Below, piece after piece: positions 25,174 to 34,618 of a DNA stretch of 40,713 bases. The notes under the pieces were generated by a model, which saw only the letters and a program-made list of their open reading frames with translations, was not told where the DNA came from and searched no databases. Source of the DNA: Bacteroidales bacterium (GTDB lineage: Bacteria > Bacteroidota > Bacteroidia > Bacteroidales > UBA4181). Numbering within the stretch: position 1 is the stretch's first letter; every line of letters begins with the position of its first letter. Where the stretch lies: positions 1 through 40,713 of the forward strand of contig JAISOY010000117.1 of the NCBI GenBank assembly GCA_031275285.1, in the 5' to 3' direction. A program made the translations under genes and the position numbers.

Positions 25174-27021
25174 TCAGGGAGCATATATCCCCCAAAAATT
25201 GAGACCTGCTATCATCATCATTTTGCCGTCATTATAGGTCTCTTTAACTACTAATCGCAGGTATCGGTATGAGTCGGCCTGATCGATAGCAAATTCATAA
25301 CCTGAAGTATAATATCTGTCGTCACCTTCCGGAATGGGGTCTGTTGCGAGTTTGAGCAAATTGCCACCAGAATTAAGTATCTTACAATCTGCTATTTTCG
25401 TCCATGTGCCATCTCCTTTCCAGGTATCAAGGCCACCTGCTTCGGTCCAACTCGTCCAGTATGCAAGATTTGCTGCCTTGCCGCCTATTTCAGTTAGCGG
25501 TTTCGGGGAGTTGGAACCCCATATTTCAAAGTCGACAGGCATCGGTGCGTAACCATTTCCGGCTGGTCTGGTCCTTGAATAGAAATGCATTCTGGTATAT
25601 ACGGCCTTTACTCCCATATCCATCGTAACATAGAGCGGGTAGGGTATAGCATCGGTAGAGCCTGCTACATACCACCCAAGATTTGTACTTTCGCCCGGAC
25701 TCCAGTATTGCCCACCGGTATTTGTCGGCCCGTTACCGTTAAGCGCAATCGTGAAATCCCTATTGGCAGCCGTAAAGGCAAGGTCTCCGCGCCATGTGCA
25801 ATTTGGATCCCCATTCGCAAGAGCTGCAGTAGTTACATTGCCATCCAAAATTGACCACACATAAGTGTCATCTTCTCTTTTGCTGATTATTTTCACTTCA
25901 CCGGCAACAGGTTCTACTAAATCAATGGTTCCATCAATAAAAACGGTTTCGCCGTAATATAGTTTCACTGCTACTCCGTTGGCAGCAGCGGCATCTGCAG
26001 GGATGGTTACCGTAATTAAGGTTGCCGTGGCGGAAACGATCGTGCCTTCCTTATCGCCGAATAGTACTTTGGTAATCATACCAAGCCTGGTACCTTCAAT
26101 GATGATATCTTTCCCGATCGTACCTTGTGCGGGAACGGTCGCTGTGGGTACCGGCATCACCAGTTTAACCTGTTTTTCGATAAAATAGGTATCGCTGTAA
26201 TACAACTTCACGGCCACTTCGTCGGCAGCAACGGCACCGGTTGGGATGGTTACCGTAATCCTGGTTGCCGTAGCGGAAACGATGGTACCTTCCTTGTCGC
26301 CAAACATTATTCTGGTGATCATATCAAGCTTTACACCTTCAATGTCAATGTCATCACCTATGATACCCTGTACGGGAACTGTCGCTTTGGGAATGAAATC
26401 CTGCGACAATGTAAAAGCAGTTTGTTTGTATGTTCCTGTCAGATCAAATGTAAGCTCTGCTGTGCGAAATTCACTATCGTTAGGTTCAACGGTTAATACC
26501 ACACTGTTATCCGTTTTCGAGCCTTCCTTAACTTTAAGCCAGCTTTCTGTTTGAGGTATGTCGACAGTCCATGCTCCGGAAGCAACCACCTCCACCGATA
26601 TTTCTTCTCCTTCCGGTATTACATCAACTGTTCCTTCCCTGTTGATAATTATATACCAATCCAGACAAGCCTGTTCAATTTTCAGGCTTGGCGAAATTTT
26701 GCCATCTTCGGTCTGCACATATATCATTGCATCGCGAATTTCTTCCGAATTATTGGGCTCTACTGTAATATTCACGCTTCCATTACCTTTGCCTGAAGAA
26801 GCGCTTAAACTTACCCAATCATGTAATGTGAATATTTTCCATTTGGTATTGGAAGAAATTTCAATCGTTTTTGTTTCTCCCTCCTGTTTAAAAAGTTGCT
26901 TGGTTGTCGGAGCTATCGATAACTCATCATAGGGATTGGAAAGTTCATCTTCACTATCTTTACAACCTGCAAAAACAGCGCAAATCACCGCTAAACTTAA
27001 AAAAAATATTTTTCTATTCAC
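25174..27021 (-). CDS. Surface glycan-binding lipoprotein: BACON x2, IPT/TIG x2, discoidin-like
   Basis: The product has 615 residues. Lipobox Cys20 (VFAGC) is followed by KDSEDE, an acidic surface-export signal. BACON-type domains are at about 32-117 and 122-207, and two IPT/TIG repeats at about 212-290 and 292-371. The two IPT repeats are almost copies of each other (GDKEGTIVSATAT.ITVTIP in both), pointing to recent internal duplication. The C-terminal 375-615 segment is discoidin-like (GWYV, LYVTMDMG, DFEIWGSNSPKP, YRYLRLVVKE), similar to DUF5000/F5-8C modules. It is the last gene of PUL2, 79 bp after the lyase-like gene. Binding rather than catalysis is expected. Confidence 0.83.
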   Translation of the reverse strand: MNRKIFFLSLAVICAVFAGCKDSEDELSNPYDELSIAPTTKQLFKQEGETKTIEISSNTKWKIFTLHDWVSLSASSGKGNGSVNITVEPNNSEEIRDAMIYVQTEDGKISPSLKIEQACLDWYIIINREGTVDVIPEGEEISVEVVASGAWTVDIPQTESWLKVKEGSKTDNSVVLTVEPNDSEFRTAELTFDLTGTYKQTAFTLSQDFIPKATVPVQGIIGDDIDIEGVKLDMITRIMFGDKEGTIVSATATRITVTIPTGAVAADEVAVKLYYSDTYFIEKQVKLVMPVPTATVPAQGTIGKDIIIEGTRLGMITKVLFGDKEGTIVSATATLITVTIPADAAAANGVAVKLYYGETVFIDGTIDLVEPVAGEVKIISKREDDTYVWSILDGNVTTAALANGDPNCTWRGDLAFTAANRDFTIALNGNGPTNTGGQYWSPGESTNLGWYVAGSTDAIPYPLYVTMDMGVKAVYTRMHFYSRTRPAGNGYAPMPVDFEIWGSNSPKPLTEIGGKAANLAYWTSWTEAGGLDTWKGDGTWTKIADCKILNSGGNLLKLATDPIPEGDDRYYTSGYEFAIDQADSYRYLRLVVKETYNDGKMMMIAGLNFWGIYAP

Positions 27022-27100
27022 GATATTTATTTTTTATTGTTGAATGATAAATAAGAGTCCGGTTAAAATTGTTATTCATCGATTTATTGATACGCTATTA

Positions 27101-28636
27101 TCAATCATGAGGTTGAGGATTTGGATTGGAATTCTTCTCGTAAACCTTGAAATCGCACATCCAAATGGATTCATTTTTCAGCAGCGAACTCTGTCCTACC
27201 GGATTATTATTCAGGTTGCCGCCTGCCAAACTGCGGTAGATACCCCATTTGCTTCGTATATTCGTAGCACCTATTCTCCACATATCAATATTTTCACGTT
27301 GGTAATTTATCAAAACCTTGCCGTCTCTGATGCGTGTAATAACGATGCCATAATATCCATTGTGGGTATAGTGTACTTCTTGTACTACCTGCACCCATTC
27401 GCCTTCAAATTCTGAGAGCGGAATATTGTCCACCAAAGTACCCAGGCCGGTACTTGCTCCATCAACAGCGTGGATCACCTGTATTCTTTTGTTTCCTCCA
27501 CTGCTGTTAGCACGCGGAGTAATGGTGATAACCGGAGCGCCGTTGTTGGGGGATTCCTGAGCCTTGAGTTGGTGGATATGGCAAAAGCTGCCGGTTGGCT
27601 GAAAACCTACCGGTATTTTAAATTTCCATTCCATTATTTGCCACTCGTCCCAGTTGCCGTTCAGCTTTGCCCAGGTAGCACTTGTTTGCGATTTCATTTC
27701 ATTACGCTGACGGTCAAAGGTGCCGCAACGATCGCTGTCAATGACCGGCGTAATATGAATGTCGAAACGCATTACCGGTTTGTTCAGCGTAGCGTCGTTT
27801 TCGATTGCAAGATGCACTCCGTCCCTATGGCCGCCCAATCCGTCGCAATTGGGATATTCGGAGTAATCGAATCCGATACCTCTTAACCAATTATTGTGCA
27901 ACTGCGAGTTTGTTGACCCGATAAGCGTCGCCGCCGGTTCAATGACACCCATCAAAGTATAACCGTTCGCTTCCGGGCTGCCATCGCCATTTTCATCACC
28001 CTCCTGCTTAAAGGCTAATGTAACAGCAGTGGGTTCGCTATCCTGCCTGAAAGTAATGGTTGCTGTACGCACACTGCGCGAAGTGTTTTTCCCGACACTG
28101 AGAATTATACTGTTGCCGGTTTTTTCCTTTTCGGTGATCCATGTCGGAACAGTTACATTCCACGGTTTTGAAGCCGTAACGTTTACAGAAAAGTCCTGCG
28201 CTTCGAAGGAAACAGTTTTTTCTGTTGGGTCAATAGTCAACGGACTGATATAACCATCCTGTGTTAATGTAAACTCAGCCTGTTTATCGGTATCCGTTAA
28301 ATTAAAGACAACAATAGATGTACGTTCGGTTTCTGACGTATTTTCGGCAATGCTTAAAATTACGGTTGATAAAGTTTGCGTCCTTACGGAAATCCAACTT
28401 TTATCGGCTTCTGGAATCTGTACGTTAAATTTTCCGGATGCCGTTACAACAACATTTGTCTCGCTTTTTGTAAATTGCGCCATCGCCGATTCTGGTTTTA
28501 TAGAAATAGACGACGATTCCGTTGGTGGTCCTTCCGGCTCTTCCGGTTTTTCAGGACCGGTATTTGGACTTTCTTTGCAACCGGAAAAAACCGCGACTAA
28601 CAATAAAAATAAAAAAAATGCCTTTCTATCCATCAC
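27101..28636 (-). CDS. BACON-domain lipoprotein with polysaccharide-lyase-like jelly roll (PUL2)
   Basis: The product has 511 residues. Lipobox Cys20 (VFSGC) is followed by a Pro/Glu-rich linker (about 25-42) and two BACON-type domains (about 44-127 and 130-212). The C-terminal jelly-roll domain, about 228-502, is collinear with that of the 6438-8252 product: GFDYSEYPNC, DATLNKPVMRF, DRQRNE (308-313), HIHQ (353-356), KWGIYRSL (463-470) and a CDF..YEKN end. These invariant Arg/Glu, His/Gln and Tyr residues resemble lyase catalytic sites of PL7/PL20-like folds. It may initiate cleavage of the target glycan at the cell surface. It starts only 29 bp past the A tract of the preceding terminator. 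Confidence 0.8.
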   Translation of the reverse strand: MMDRKAFFLFLLLVAVFSGCKESPNTGPEKPEEPEGPPTESSSISIKPESAMAQFTKSETNVVVTASGKFNVQIPEADKSWISVRTQTLSTVILSIAENTSETERTSIVVFNLTDTDKQAEFTLTQDGYISPLTIDPTEKTVSFEAQDFSVNVTASKPWNVTVPTWITEKEKTGNSIILSVGKNTSRSVRTATITFRQDSEPTAVTLAFKQEGDENGDGSPEANGYTLMGVIEPAATLIGSTNSQLHNNWLRGIGFDYSEYPNCDGLGGHRDGVHLAIENDATLNKPVMRFDIHITPVIDSDRCGTFDRQRNEMKSQTSATWAKLNGNWDEWQIMEWKFKIPVGFQPTGSFCHIHQLKAQESPNNGAPVITITPRANSSGGNKRIQVIHAVDGASTGLGTLVDNIPLSEFEGEWVQVVQEVHYTHNGYYGIVITRIRDGKVLINYQRENIDMWRIGATNIRSKWGIYRSLAGGNLNNNPVGQSSLLKNESIWMCDFKVYEKNSNPNPQPHD

Positions 28637-28664
28637 ACAATTGATAATTAATGGTTAGTTTTTG

Positions 28665-28696
28665 AAAAAAGGTTATCCGTTTTCGAACGGATAACC
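28665..28696 (-). terminator. Rho-independent terminator/attenuator inside PUL2
   Basis: A perfect 10-bp stem (GGTTATCCGT at 28671-28680 with ACGGATAACC at 28687-28696) has a 6-nt loop and is followed on the minus strand by six T. It sits in the 73-bp gap between the BACON-IPT-discoidin gene and the lyase-like gene, leaving little room for a separate promoter. Partial read-through is therefore likely. Confidence 0.9.
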
Positions 28697-28709
28697 TTTA
28701 AAAATGATA

Positions 28710-30491
28710 TTAATTGTCATAGTACAAACCAAGATGTGTTAAACCTGTATTATTGGTTCCGTTGGTTTTAGTTACTACCCACCTGATATATTTTGTTGTA
28801 ACAGGTGTATTGAACGTATGAGTACGAAGTTGTGCAATTCCATTTCCGGGATCAAACGGTGTAGATTCTCCGGCACTAAGAATTTTTGACCAAACGTTGT
28901 TGTCATCGCTCACCTCGATGGTGTATTGTTGCACCGCACTGGTGCCTTCGCGCGGTATAAACTCTATTCTGTTAAATGTTACATATCCGCCCGGTTGAGT
29001 GCTGAAACCCGTAGTTTCGCTGAAATTCAACATGATCCATGGAGGTTGGGAATTTCCTGTCGTGCTAGGACCTGTTGGCGAAAGTTCACCCGGTTTGGCA
29101 GAGGAATTAACTTGCCAGTAGGTACGACCGGTAGCACAATTAGCCGTGGTAGGACCGGTATAAATAGCCTCAAACGGCGTTTCGCCAAATAAAGCATAAC
29201 AGGCTAAGCTTGTAGTGCCATCGATTACTCCGTCGCACGCATTAGCGGCTTGTCGCCCGCCACCGCCATTACCCTGGCTACTTTGTGTTATCCTGGGGGT
29301 GGCGGGGGTAAGATTAGAATTTGCATAGAGGGCCAGATTTTTTGTAAACAGGATATTTCCGATCTCTACTTCAGTTCCATTGTCGTACTGAAGTACCAGG
29401 TCAAGCAATCCTGCCTCGGTTGGGGGGAGGGTAACACTCATATGAGAATCTGTTCTACCATCATCAATATCGGCCTCAATATCACCAATCATCACGTAAT
29501 CAACTAAATCCAGGAACTCGCCTTCTAAAGTAATCGTTTTAGTTAAACCTGGGTATAAGTGCACAACCCTGGAGAAAGATGTTGCTTCCGGTATGGCAAA
29601 GATCTTCATTGTGCCTGCACTGAAAGATTCTGACCCGTACACTATTTTTACATCGATCGCGTTGCCTCGTTCCGCAGTTTTAGGAATCAATACATCCATT
29701 CTGGTGTTGGTTTTTGTAAGCGGGTCAATTATTCCCTGCGTTTCGCCGAACCAAACTTCTGAAACAATCCTGAGCGGAACGCCGGTAATCCTGACTGATC
29801 TTCCTAATTGACCTTCTTTTGGGAGCTGGTTAATACGTGGCTGGGTTAAAAATGCCTGATTGACAGTAACCTCTGCTTTCAGGTCTGTATCGTGCAAATA
29901 AAATGTAAGGTCTGTTTCACGATCCGAATCAGTCGCATTCATTGCAACGTCAAAATAAGCCCGTCTGCCGAGATACTTGCTTGTCTTGATCCAAACAGTA
30001 TCTTCATTCAGCACTATATCACCAACAGACCACTCTCCCGATGCAGTTACTATGATTGAATAATCACCTCCCAGCGGATCAATTTCAGTTCTTCCGCTTA
30101 CATTGAGAAGTATATTCGGCATCAGTCCTAATTGCGTTACCTGCACCGTATGTGAAATATTACCGTTTTCGGTTGCTATCGTAATTGTAGCTTCGCGTAC
30201 ATCCTCGCCAGTATTGGCGTTTGTCGCTTCTACTTTTACACTGTTACTGCCAAGTCCGGATGCAGGTTCAATAGTTAACCAATCTACATTGGAGGTCACA
30301 GTCCAACTGGTATTGGAAATAACAGGGATATATTCATAGCTGCCTTCCTGCTGATACATGTGGATGACTTTATTATCCATTTCAATATTCATTGTCGGCG
30401 CATCTGTTTCAGATGAGTCTTTGTTGCAATTAGTACAAAATGCTATCACAAAAACTAAACTTAAGAAAAATATTATTTTATGCATGATCAT
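28710..30491 (-). CDS. Surface glycan-binding lipoprotein: BACON x2, IPT/TIG x2, discoidin (PUL2)
   Basis: The product has 593 residues. Lipobox Cys22 (FCTNC); the internal Met3 is an alternative start. BACON-type domains are at about 35-120 and 125-212, IPT/TIG repeats at about 217-299 and 301-382, and a discoidin-type domain at about 385-593 with GGYVTFNRIEFI, YTIEVSDDNNVWSK and TTKYIRWVV. The C-terminal half aligns well with the 10702-12666 product (for example KNLALYANS versus QSLALYAGS), which has one more IPT repeat. It is a stalk-and-binding-module protein with no catalytic motif. It follows the Big2 lipoprotein gene by 29 bp, so it is in the SusCD operon. Confidence 0.84.
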   Translation of the reverse strand: MIMHKIIFFLSLVFVIAFCTNCNKDSSETDAPTMNIEMDNKVIHMYQQEGSYEYIPVISNTSWTVTSNVDWLTIEPASGLGSNSVKVEATNANTGEDVREATITIATENGNISHTVQVTQLGLMPNILLNVSGRTEIDPLGGDYSIIVTASGEWSVGDIVLNEDTVWIKTSKYLGRRAYFDVAMNATDSDRETDLTFYLHDTDLKAEVTVNQAFLTQPRINQLPKEGQLGRSVRITGVPLRIVSEVWFGETQGIIDPLTKTNTRMDVLIPKTAERGNAIDVKIVYGSESFSAGTMKIFAIPEATSFSRVVHLYPGLTKTITLEGEFLDLVDYVMIGDIEADIDDGRTDSHMSVTLPPTEAGLLDLVLQYDNGTEVEIGNILFTKNLALYANSNLTPATPRITQSSQGNGGGGRQAANACDGVIDGTTSLACYALFGETPFEAIYTGPTTANCATGRTYWQVNSSAKPGELSPTGPSTTGNSQPPWIMLNFSETTGFSTQPGGYVTFNRIEFIPREGTSAVQQYTIEVSDDNNVWSKILSAGESTPFDPGNGIAQLRTHTFNTPVTTKYIRWVVTKTNGTNNTGLTHLGLYYDN

Positions 30492-30520
30492 TTAAATTAA
30501 TTATTATTAATAAGTAACGG

Positions 30521-31150
30521 TCATCCCTCATCGTCGTCATCCTCATTATCAACTCCGACATTTACCGTAACGGCCTTTATTTCACCCGAAGGGATAGAGG
30601 CATAGATAGTAGCTGTACCCTTATTATTAAAAACGATCCATCCATGTTCCATTACAGATGCAACTTCCGGATTTGTCGACCACCATGTAACTTCAGTTTG
30701 GGTCGTATTAGCAGGATAAAGTACATAATCGATCTTTTGCATTTCCTTACAACCATTCCAATCTCTTGTAATGTCATATGTGCTCAAGGTTATGTCATCC
30801 ACTGGGACCCAAGGTCTTACCCATACGTAAATATTGGTGGCATCGTTTTTGGAAGCTACGGTAATAGTCGCAAAACCTTCTCCAACTGCTTTTATTAATC
30901 CGCTTTGTGTTACGGATGCAACTTCCGGCTCAAGACTTGTAAATACATACGTATTTAACCCGGGGCTTACATTTACTTGTTTCATGCTGTGGCTACCTGC
31001 GTTTTCGCCAATAAACAGGTCAACACTAGTAAATTCAACAAATGGCGTATCAGTAATGTTAAAATCATCGTACTCACAGCTGAACATCGCCACTGTTATG
31101 GCAATCATAGCCATAACGTTTAAAAGCTTAATATTATTTCTTGTTTTCAT
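30521..31150 (-). CDS. Small lipoprotein with two Big2-like Ig domains
   Basis: The product has 209 residues. Signal peptide with lipobox Cys25 (AMFSC) is followed by EYDD, a surface-type export signal. Two bacterial Ig-like (Big2) segments follow: about 36-111 (SLEPEVASVTQSGLIKAVGEGFATITVAS) and about 116-197 (VLYPANTTQTEVTWWSTNPEVASVMEHG...NKGTATIYAS). The tail VDNEDDDDEG is very acidic. It sits between the BT_3987-type gene and the BACON-IPT-discoidin gene of PUL2. It could be a spacer, adhesin or accessory glycan-binding lipoprotein; no binding site can be seen. Confidence 0.8.
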   Translation of the reverse strand: MKTRNNIKLLNVMAMIAITVAMFSCEYDDFNITDTPFVEFTSVDLFIGENAGSHSMKQVNVSPGLNTYVFTSLEPEVASVTQSGLIKAVGEGFATITVASKNDATNIYVWVRPWVPVDDITLSTYDITRDWNGCKEMQKIDYVLYPANTTQTEVTWWSTNPEVASVMEHGWIVFNNKGTATIYASIPSGEIKAVTVNVGVDNEDDDDEG

Positions 31151-31230
31151 ATTGTTTACTTTTATGGTTATCCGTAAGTCTTCTTAATTTTAAATAATTG
31201 TGGCTTAAGATGAATTGCGGATATACATAT

Positions 31231-32382
31231 TTACTTTTTATTTAAGTCTTCAGTATAGTCCAATCTGAGTTCTTCCCATATACGTCTTGGTGTGAGAATT
31301 GTACTGCCAAATTCTACAAAATCGTAACACAAGCGAAATACATGATATTTAAATCCCCAGTCGTCTGTAACTAATTCATAGGAATTCAAATAACGGCTTT
31401 CACTGTTGAACACGTCATTATCGATCTGTGTTAACTGAATACCTTCAATATGGTCTTCGCGCCAATGAGTAAGCGTTATCTTGTGCATGTTCGTAGGCGT
31501 CTTTACCATCATGACTTCGCCATCGACTTCCACTTCTTCTTCAAATTCTATTTTTTCGTCTTCTATCTTGATGTTGATACACCATCTGGGATAAAAAACT
31601 GCGGGATCAGCATCGGCATCAACCGCTACCTTAGTGGAACCGAACATTCTTAATTCATTGTGCGAAACAACCCAGATTGTTTTACTTGCTAAAAGTTGTG
31701 TAAGGCTTGGCTTTATTACACCCGGATCACCGTTTAACCAATTTGTCATTTGATTATAAATAGCCGCTGATGATGTCCAACTTCCGCGTTGAGAATAAGA
31801 GGGAGCCGATAGTGTGTTTCCGTTTGCGGATGTATACGACCATTCGTTTTTCCTCTCCACGCGATAAAACACAGTGCTTTTTTCGGGATTCATTTCGTAA
31901 GCGGAGCAGCGCACCACCCTGAAAGGAATAATGTACACGCTGTCGGGTGATAGACCGTCGGCGTTTATCCAGATCGGCATAATTCCATCACGTTTACCCG
32001 CCGGAATAGTGATCTTCATTTCAGGTATTTTGTACCTGTTTTTCGGGAGAAAACGGTAATACTTGTCCGCATCTGTCTCATTGTTATACAGATTGTACTG
32101 ATTCAGCATATCCGCATCTTCCGTTAAAGTGATAACAATAGGTTCCGTTGTGGGTGAAGTGCCGCCCACATTGGCCGAAATGAAACCTCTTACAAATCCG
32201 TCCTCATCTTTGTTATTTGAATTAAGGTCGAGAATCTGGTTGAAAAAATTACTTTCCCCTTCGCTTTTTATGGCAACAACAGCCTTATATTGCTCCCTTT
32301 CAAAAAGCTCGTCGCGATTGCAGGCACATAGTACAATCAAAAGTACTGCAACTATGCTTGTGTTTATTTTTATATATTTCAT
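31231..32382 (-). CDS. BT_3987-type/DUF4361 lipoprotein of PUL2
   Basis: The product has 383 residues from the preferred start at 32382 (MKYIKINTS...), which places the lipobox VLCAC 21 residues in; ATG at 32409 would add nine residues. The N-terminal domain (about 25-165) has FEREQYKAVVAIKSE and DEDGFVRGFISANVGGTSPTTEPIVITL, typical of BT_3987/DUF1735 modules. The C-terminal half (about 175-375, with GFKYHVFRLCYDFVEFG) fits DUF4361. Such proteins regularly follow susD and are considered SusE-like glycan-binding lipoproteins. It is separated from susD by about 146 bp holding an inverted repeat. Confidence 0.85.
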   Translation of the reverse strand: MKYIKINTSIVAVLLIVLCACNRDELFEREQYKAVVAIKSEGESNFFNQILDLNSNNKDEDGFVRGFISANVGGTSPTTEPIVITLTEDADMLNQYNLYNNETDADKYYRFLPKNRYKIPEMKITIPAGKRDGIMPIWINADGLSPDSVYIIPFRVVRCSAYEMNPEKSTVFYRVERKNEWSYTSANGNTLSAPSYSQRGSWTSSAAIYNQMTNWLNGDPGVIKPSLTQLLASKTIWVVSHNELRMFGSTKVAVDADADPAVFYPRWCINIKIEDEKIEFEEEVEVDGEVMMVKTPTNMHKITLTHWREDHIEGIQLTQIDNDVFNSESRYLNSYELVTDDWGFKYHVFRLCYDFVEFGSTILTPRRIWEELRLDYTEDLNKK

Positions 32383-32407
32383 GTGAATATAATTTATTTT
32401 AATGGTC

Positions 32408-32498
32408 ATATGGAACCCTCATTTTATATTAACTTCCTTGCGGTCGTTGAGCTCCGGTTCATTTTCTTTAGCGAGCTTCGCTCATGAGGGTTTCATAT
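32408..32498. repeat. 14-bp inverted repeat between susD-like and downstream gene
   Basis: ATATGGAACCCTCA (32408-32421) and TGAGGGTTTCATAT (32485-32498) are inverted with one mismatch and enclose 63 bp, which itself has an AGCGA/TCGCT hairpin. In the PUL2 transcript it would form a long stem between the SusD and DUF4361 cistrons, perhaps a processing or stability element. Confidence 0.5.
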
Positions 32499-32528
32499 TA
32501 TTATCTGATTATTGGATCCTTGAATTTT

Positions 32529-34607
32529 TTACCATCCAGGGTTTTGGTCGAATTTTTGCAAACGTTTCGTTTCGATATTGGGCAATGGCAGGAAAATCAT
32601 TTTTCTATCCACAACCCTTCTGACGATACGCGTAGTTGATGGTACTGTCCTTTGAAAGTATATCTCCCTGTTACCGTTCGTATTCATACCCGTAATAGGT
32701 ATGCTTTCGGTAGCGTAATAGTCACCCCACCTGCGGACGTCGAAATAACGGCGGTTTTCGCATAAAAATTCAATCATACATTCGTTTTTTATTTTTTCAT
32801 ATACATATGATGGACTTTCAAGATCAGCTTCGTTCAAACCGGGTAATCCGGCACGATAGCGTACCGCGTTGAATGCACGCCTGATATGGTTTTTATCACG
32901 TGTGAACGTTTCTTTCTTTCCGTCCATTTCTATTTCATAGCTGCCATCTATTTGGTTTAATGCCTCGGCATACCCCAACAATATTTCAGCATAACGAATT
33001 ATCGGGTACGGTTTATTGAAACGGCTGGCGCCGGCGCCTATCCATGCGTCACTTGGATGAACCCATTTCTTTAATACATAGCCTGTTATCGGATATCTTT
33101 CGGGGTTTGTCGCCACTCCTTCTTTTCCATCAGGTGAATCAACATAATAATGGGCAATATAATCATATATACCAACCTGAGAGGACGATCTGTTTTCCCA
33201 GAAACATCCGCTAAAACCGATAGAAGCATAAAAACGGGCCTCCCTGTTGACATACATATTGTTTACGCCGCCATACAAGCGATACTGAAGAAAAGGATTC
33301 ATATATTCAATAGGATTACCATTTTCGTCGTCTTCAATCATTAAAAACTCTGTTTCATTGTATGGATATTCGTTGCTTGAGTCGTAAATAGAACGCCCGT
33401 CAACCATCGAATACGCGTCAATAATTTTTTGGGTAATGCCTAATCCGCTGGAACCGTTAACCGTAAACGGAAAAGCGGTTTGTGTGGAGTTGAGCATGGC
33501 CCTGGACTGGCACGCCCATATAAATTCCGGATTCGAGGTCATCACTGCTTCCCCATTGAACATTGTTACATAAGAATGATAGGGGCAAATACCGTGGGCG
33601 CCACCTTCAACCCCTTCGGCAAATGGATCATCATTCCAATCATTATAATAATTGGGGTCGCTCGTAACATTTTGCGGCAGCCCGAAACCCTGATGATCAT
33701 ACAAATCATATTTATGCAGTTTGTAATATTTTACTCCTGGTATATCCTCCATGTATATTACCCTTTTGCAGGCAGCCGCTGCTACAGCCCATCGACGCGG
33801 GTCGTAGGTTTGCTGAATGTAATGCTGGTCATCATAGCTACGCCTCCATGAACCGAAATTCAGCCGTGCTGATGTTCCTCCATTGAATTGCTCGCTGGCA
33901 TGTTGCAGTCTCAAACGTGCAACAAGAGCATAAGCGGCGCCCCTGGTAGGACGACCGTAGTCAATAATTGCATGTTTTATCGGTAAATTTTTTGCTGCTT
34001 CTTCAAATTGTCCACAAACGTATTCGACACAATCGTCGTAAAGATCGCGTGGTTTGTCGTAAAACTCAACCTGCTCGTTGTTGGCTACCACCTCGTCGCC
34101 TACATTAATAAACGGTCCGTAGTTCATCAATATAAGATAATACGCATAGGCACGAATGAATTTTGTGTATCCTAAAATACGCGGAAAATCAGTGTCGGGC
34201 AAACAGTCAACACATTCACCCATACGCTGAAGTACGGTATTGCACTGTCTGATAGCCTGATACCATGTATGCCAATTATTGAAATTTCCAAGGTTGGTTG
34301 AACTTATATTTCCCATAACATAACCCATCCCTTGATAAGTACTTTCGGAAAGTAAGGTAAAAGCTTCGTCGGTAGCCATAGGTCCGGGTGTATAACCGCC
34401 TGTAAATATAGCGCCTTCGTCGCCGGGCAAATAATTTGTCGCCCCCCACATATAGGCTTCAAGATAACGCAATTGTTTAAATACAGAATCAAGTTGCAAT
34501 TGTTTATCTACATAGCCTTCGATGCTCAAATAATCACATGACGAATATGTTACCGCAATAGTGATAACCATCCATGCCAAAAAAGTCTTGAAAAACTTTA
34601 TTTTCAT
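32529..34607 (-). CDS. SusD/RagB-like glycan-binding lipoprotein of PUL2
   Basis: The product has 692 residues. Signal peptide with Cys24 (TYSSC) then DYLSIEGYVD, a typical SusD start. Family features include KFIRAYAYYLILMNYGPFI, RYAEILLGYAEALNQI, AFNAVRYRAGLPG and the terminal KRLQKFDQNPGW. It partners the SusC 11 bp upstream as the surface lid that captures oligosaccharides. It is only distantly similar to the PUL1 SusD, so the two systems probably take up different or differently sized ligands. Confidence 0.95.
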   Translation of the reverse strand: MKIKFFKTFLAWMVITIAVTYSSCDYLSIEGYVDKQLQLDSVFKQLRYLEAYMWGATNYLPGDEGAIFTGGYTPGPMATDEAFTLLSESTYQGMGYVMGNISSTNLGNFNNWHTWYQAIRQCNTVLQRMGECVDCLPDTDFPRILGYTKFIRAYAYYLILMNYGPFINVGDEVVANNEQVEFYDKPRDLYDDCVEYVCGQFEEAAKNLPIKHAIIDYGRPTRGAAYALVARLRLQHASEQFNGGTSARLNFGSWRRSYDDQHYIQQTYDPRRWAVAAAACKRVIYMEDIPGVKYYKLHKYDLYDHQGFGLPQNVTSDPNYYNDWNDDPFAEGVEGGAHGICPYHSYVTMFNGEAVMTSNPEFIWACQSRAMLNSTQTAFPFTVNGSSGLGITQKIIDAYSMVDGRSIYDSSNEYPYNETEFLMIEDDENGNPIEYMNPFLQYRLYGGVNNMYVNREARFYASIGFSGCFWENRSSSQVGIYDYIAHYYVDSPDGKEGVATNPERYPITGYVLKKWVHPSDAWIGAGASRFNKPYPIIRYAEILLGYAEALNQIDGSYEIEMDGKKETFTRDKNHIRRAFNAVRYRAGLPGLNEADLESPSYVYEKIKNECMIEFLCENRRYFDVRRWGDYYATESIPITGMNTNGNREIYFQRTVPSTTRIVRRVVDRKMIFLPLPNIETKRLQKFDQNPGW

Positions 34608-34618
34608 TTTAATAATTA

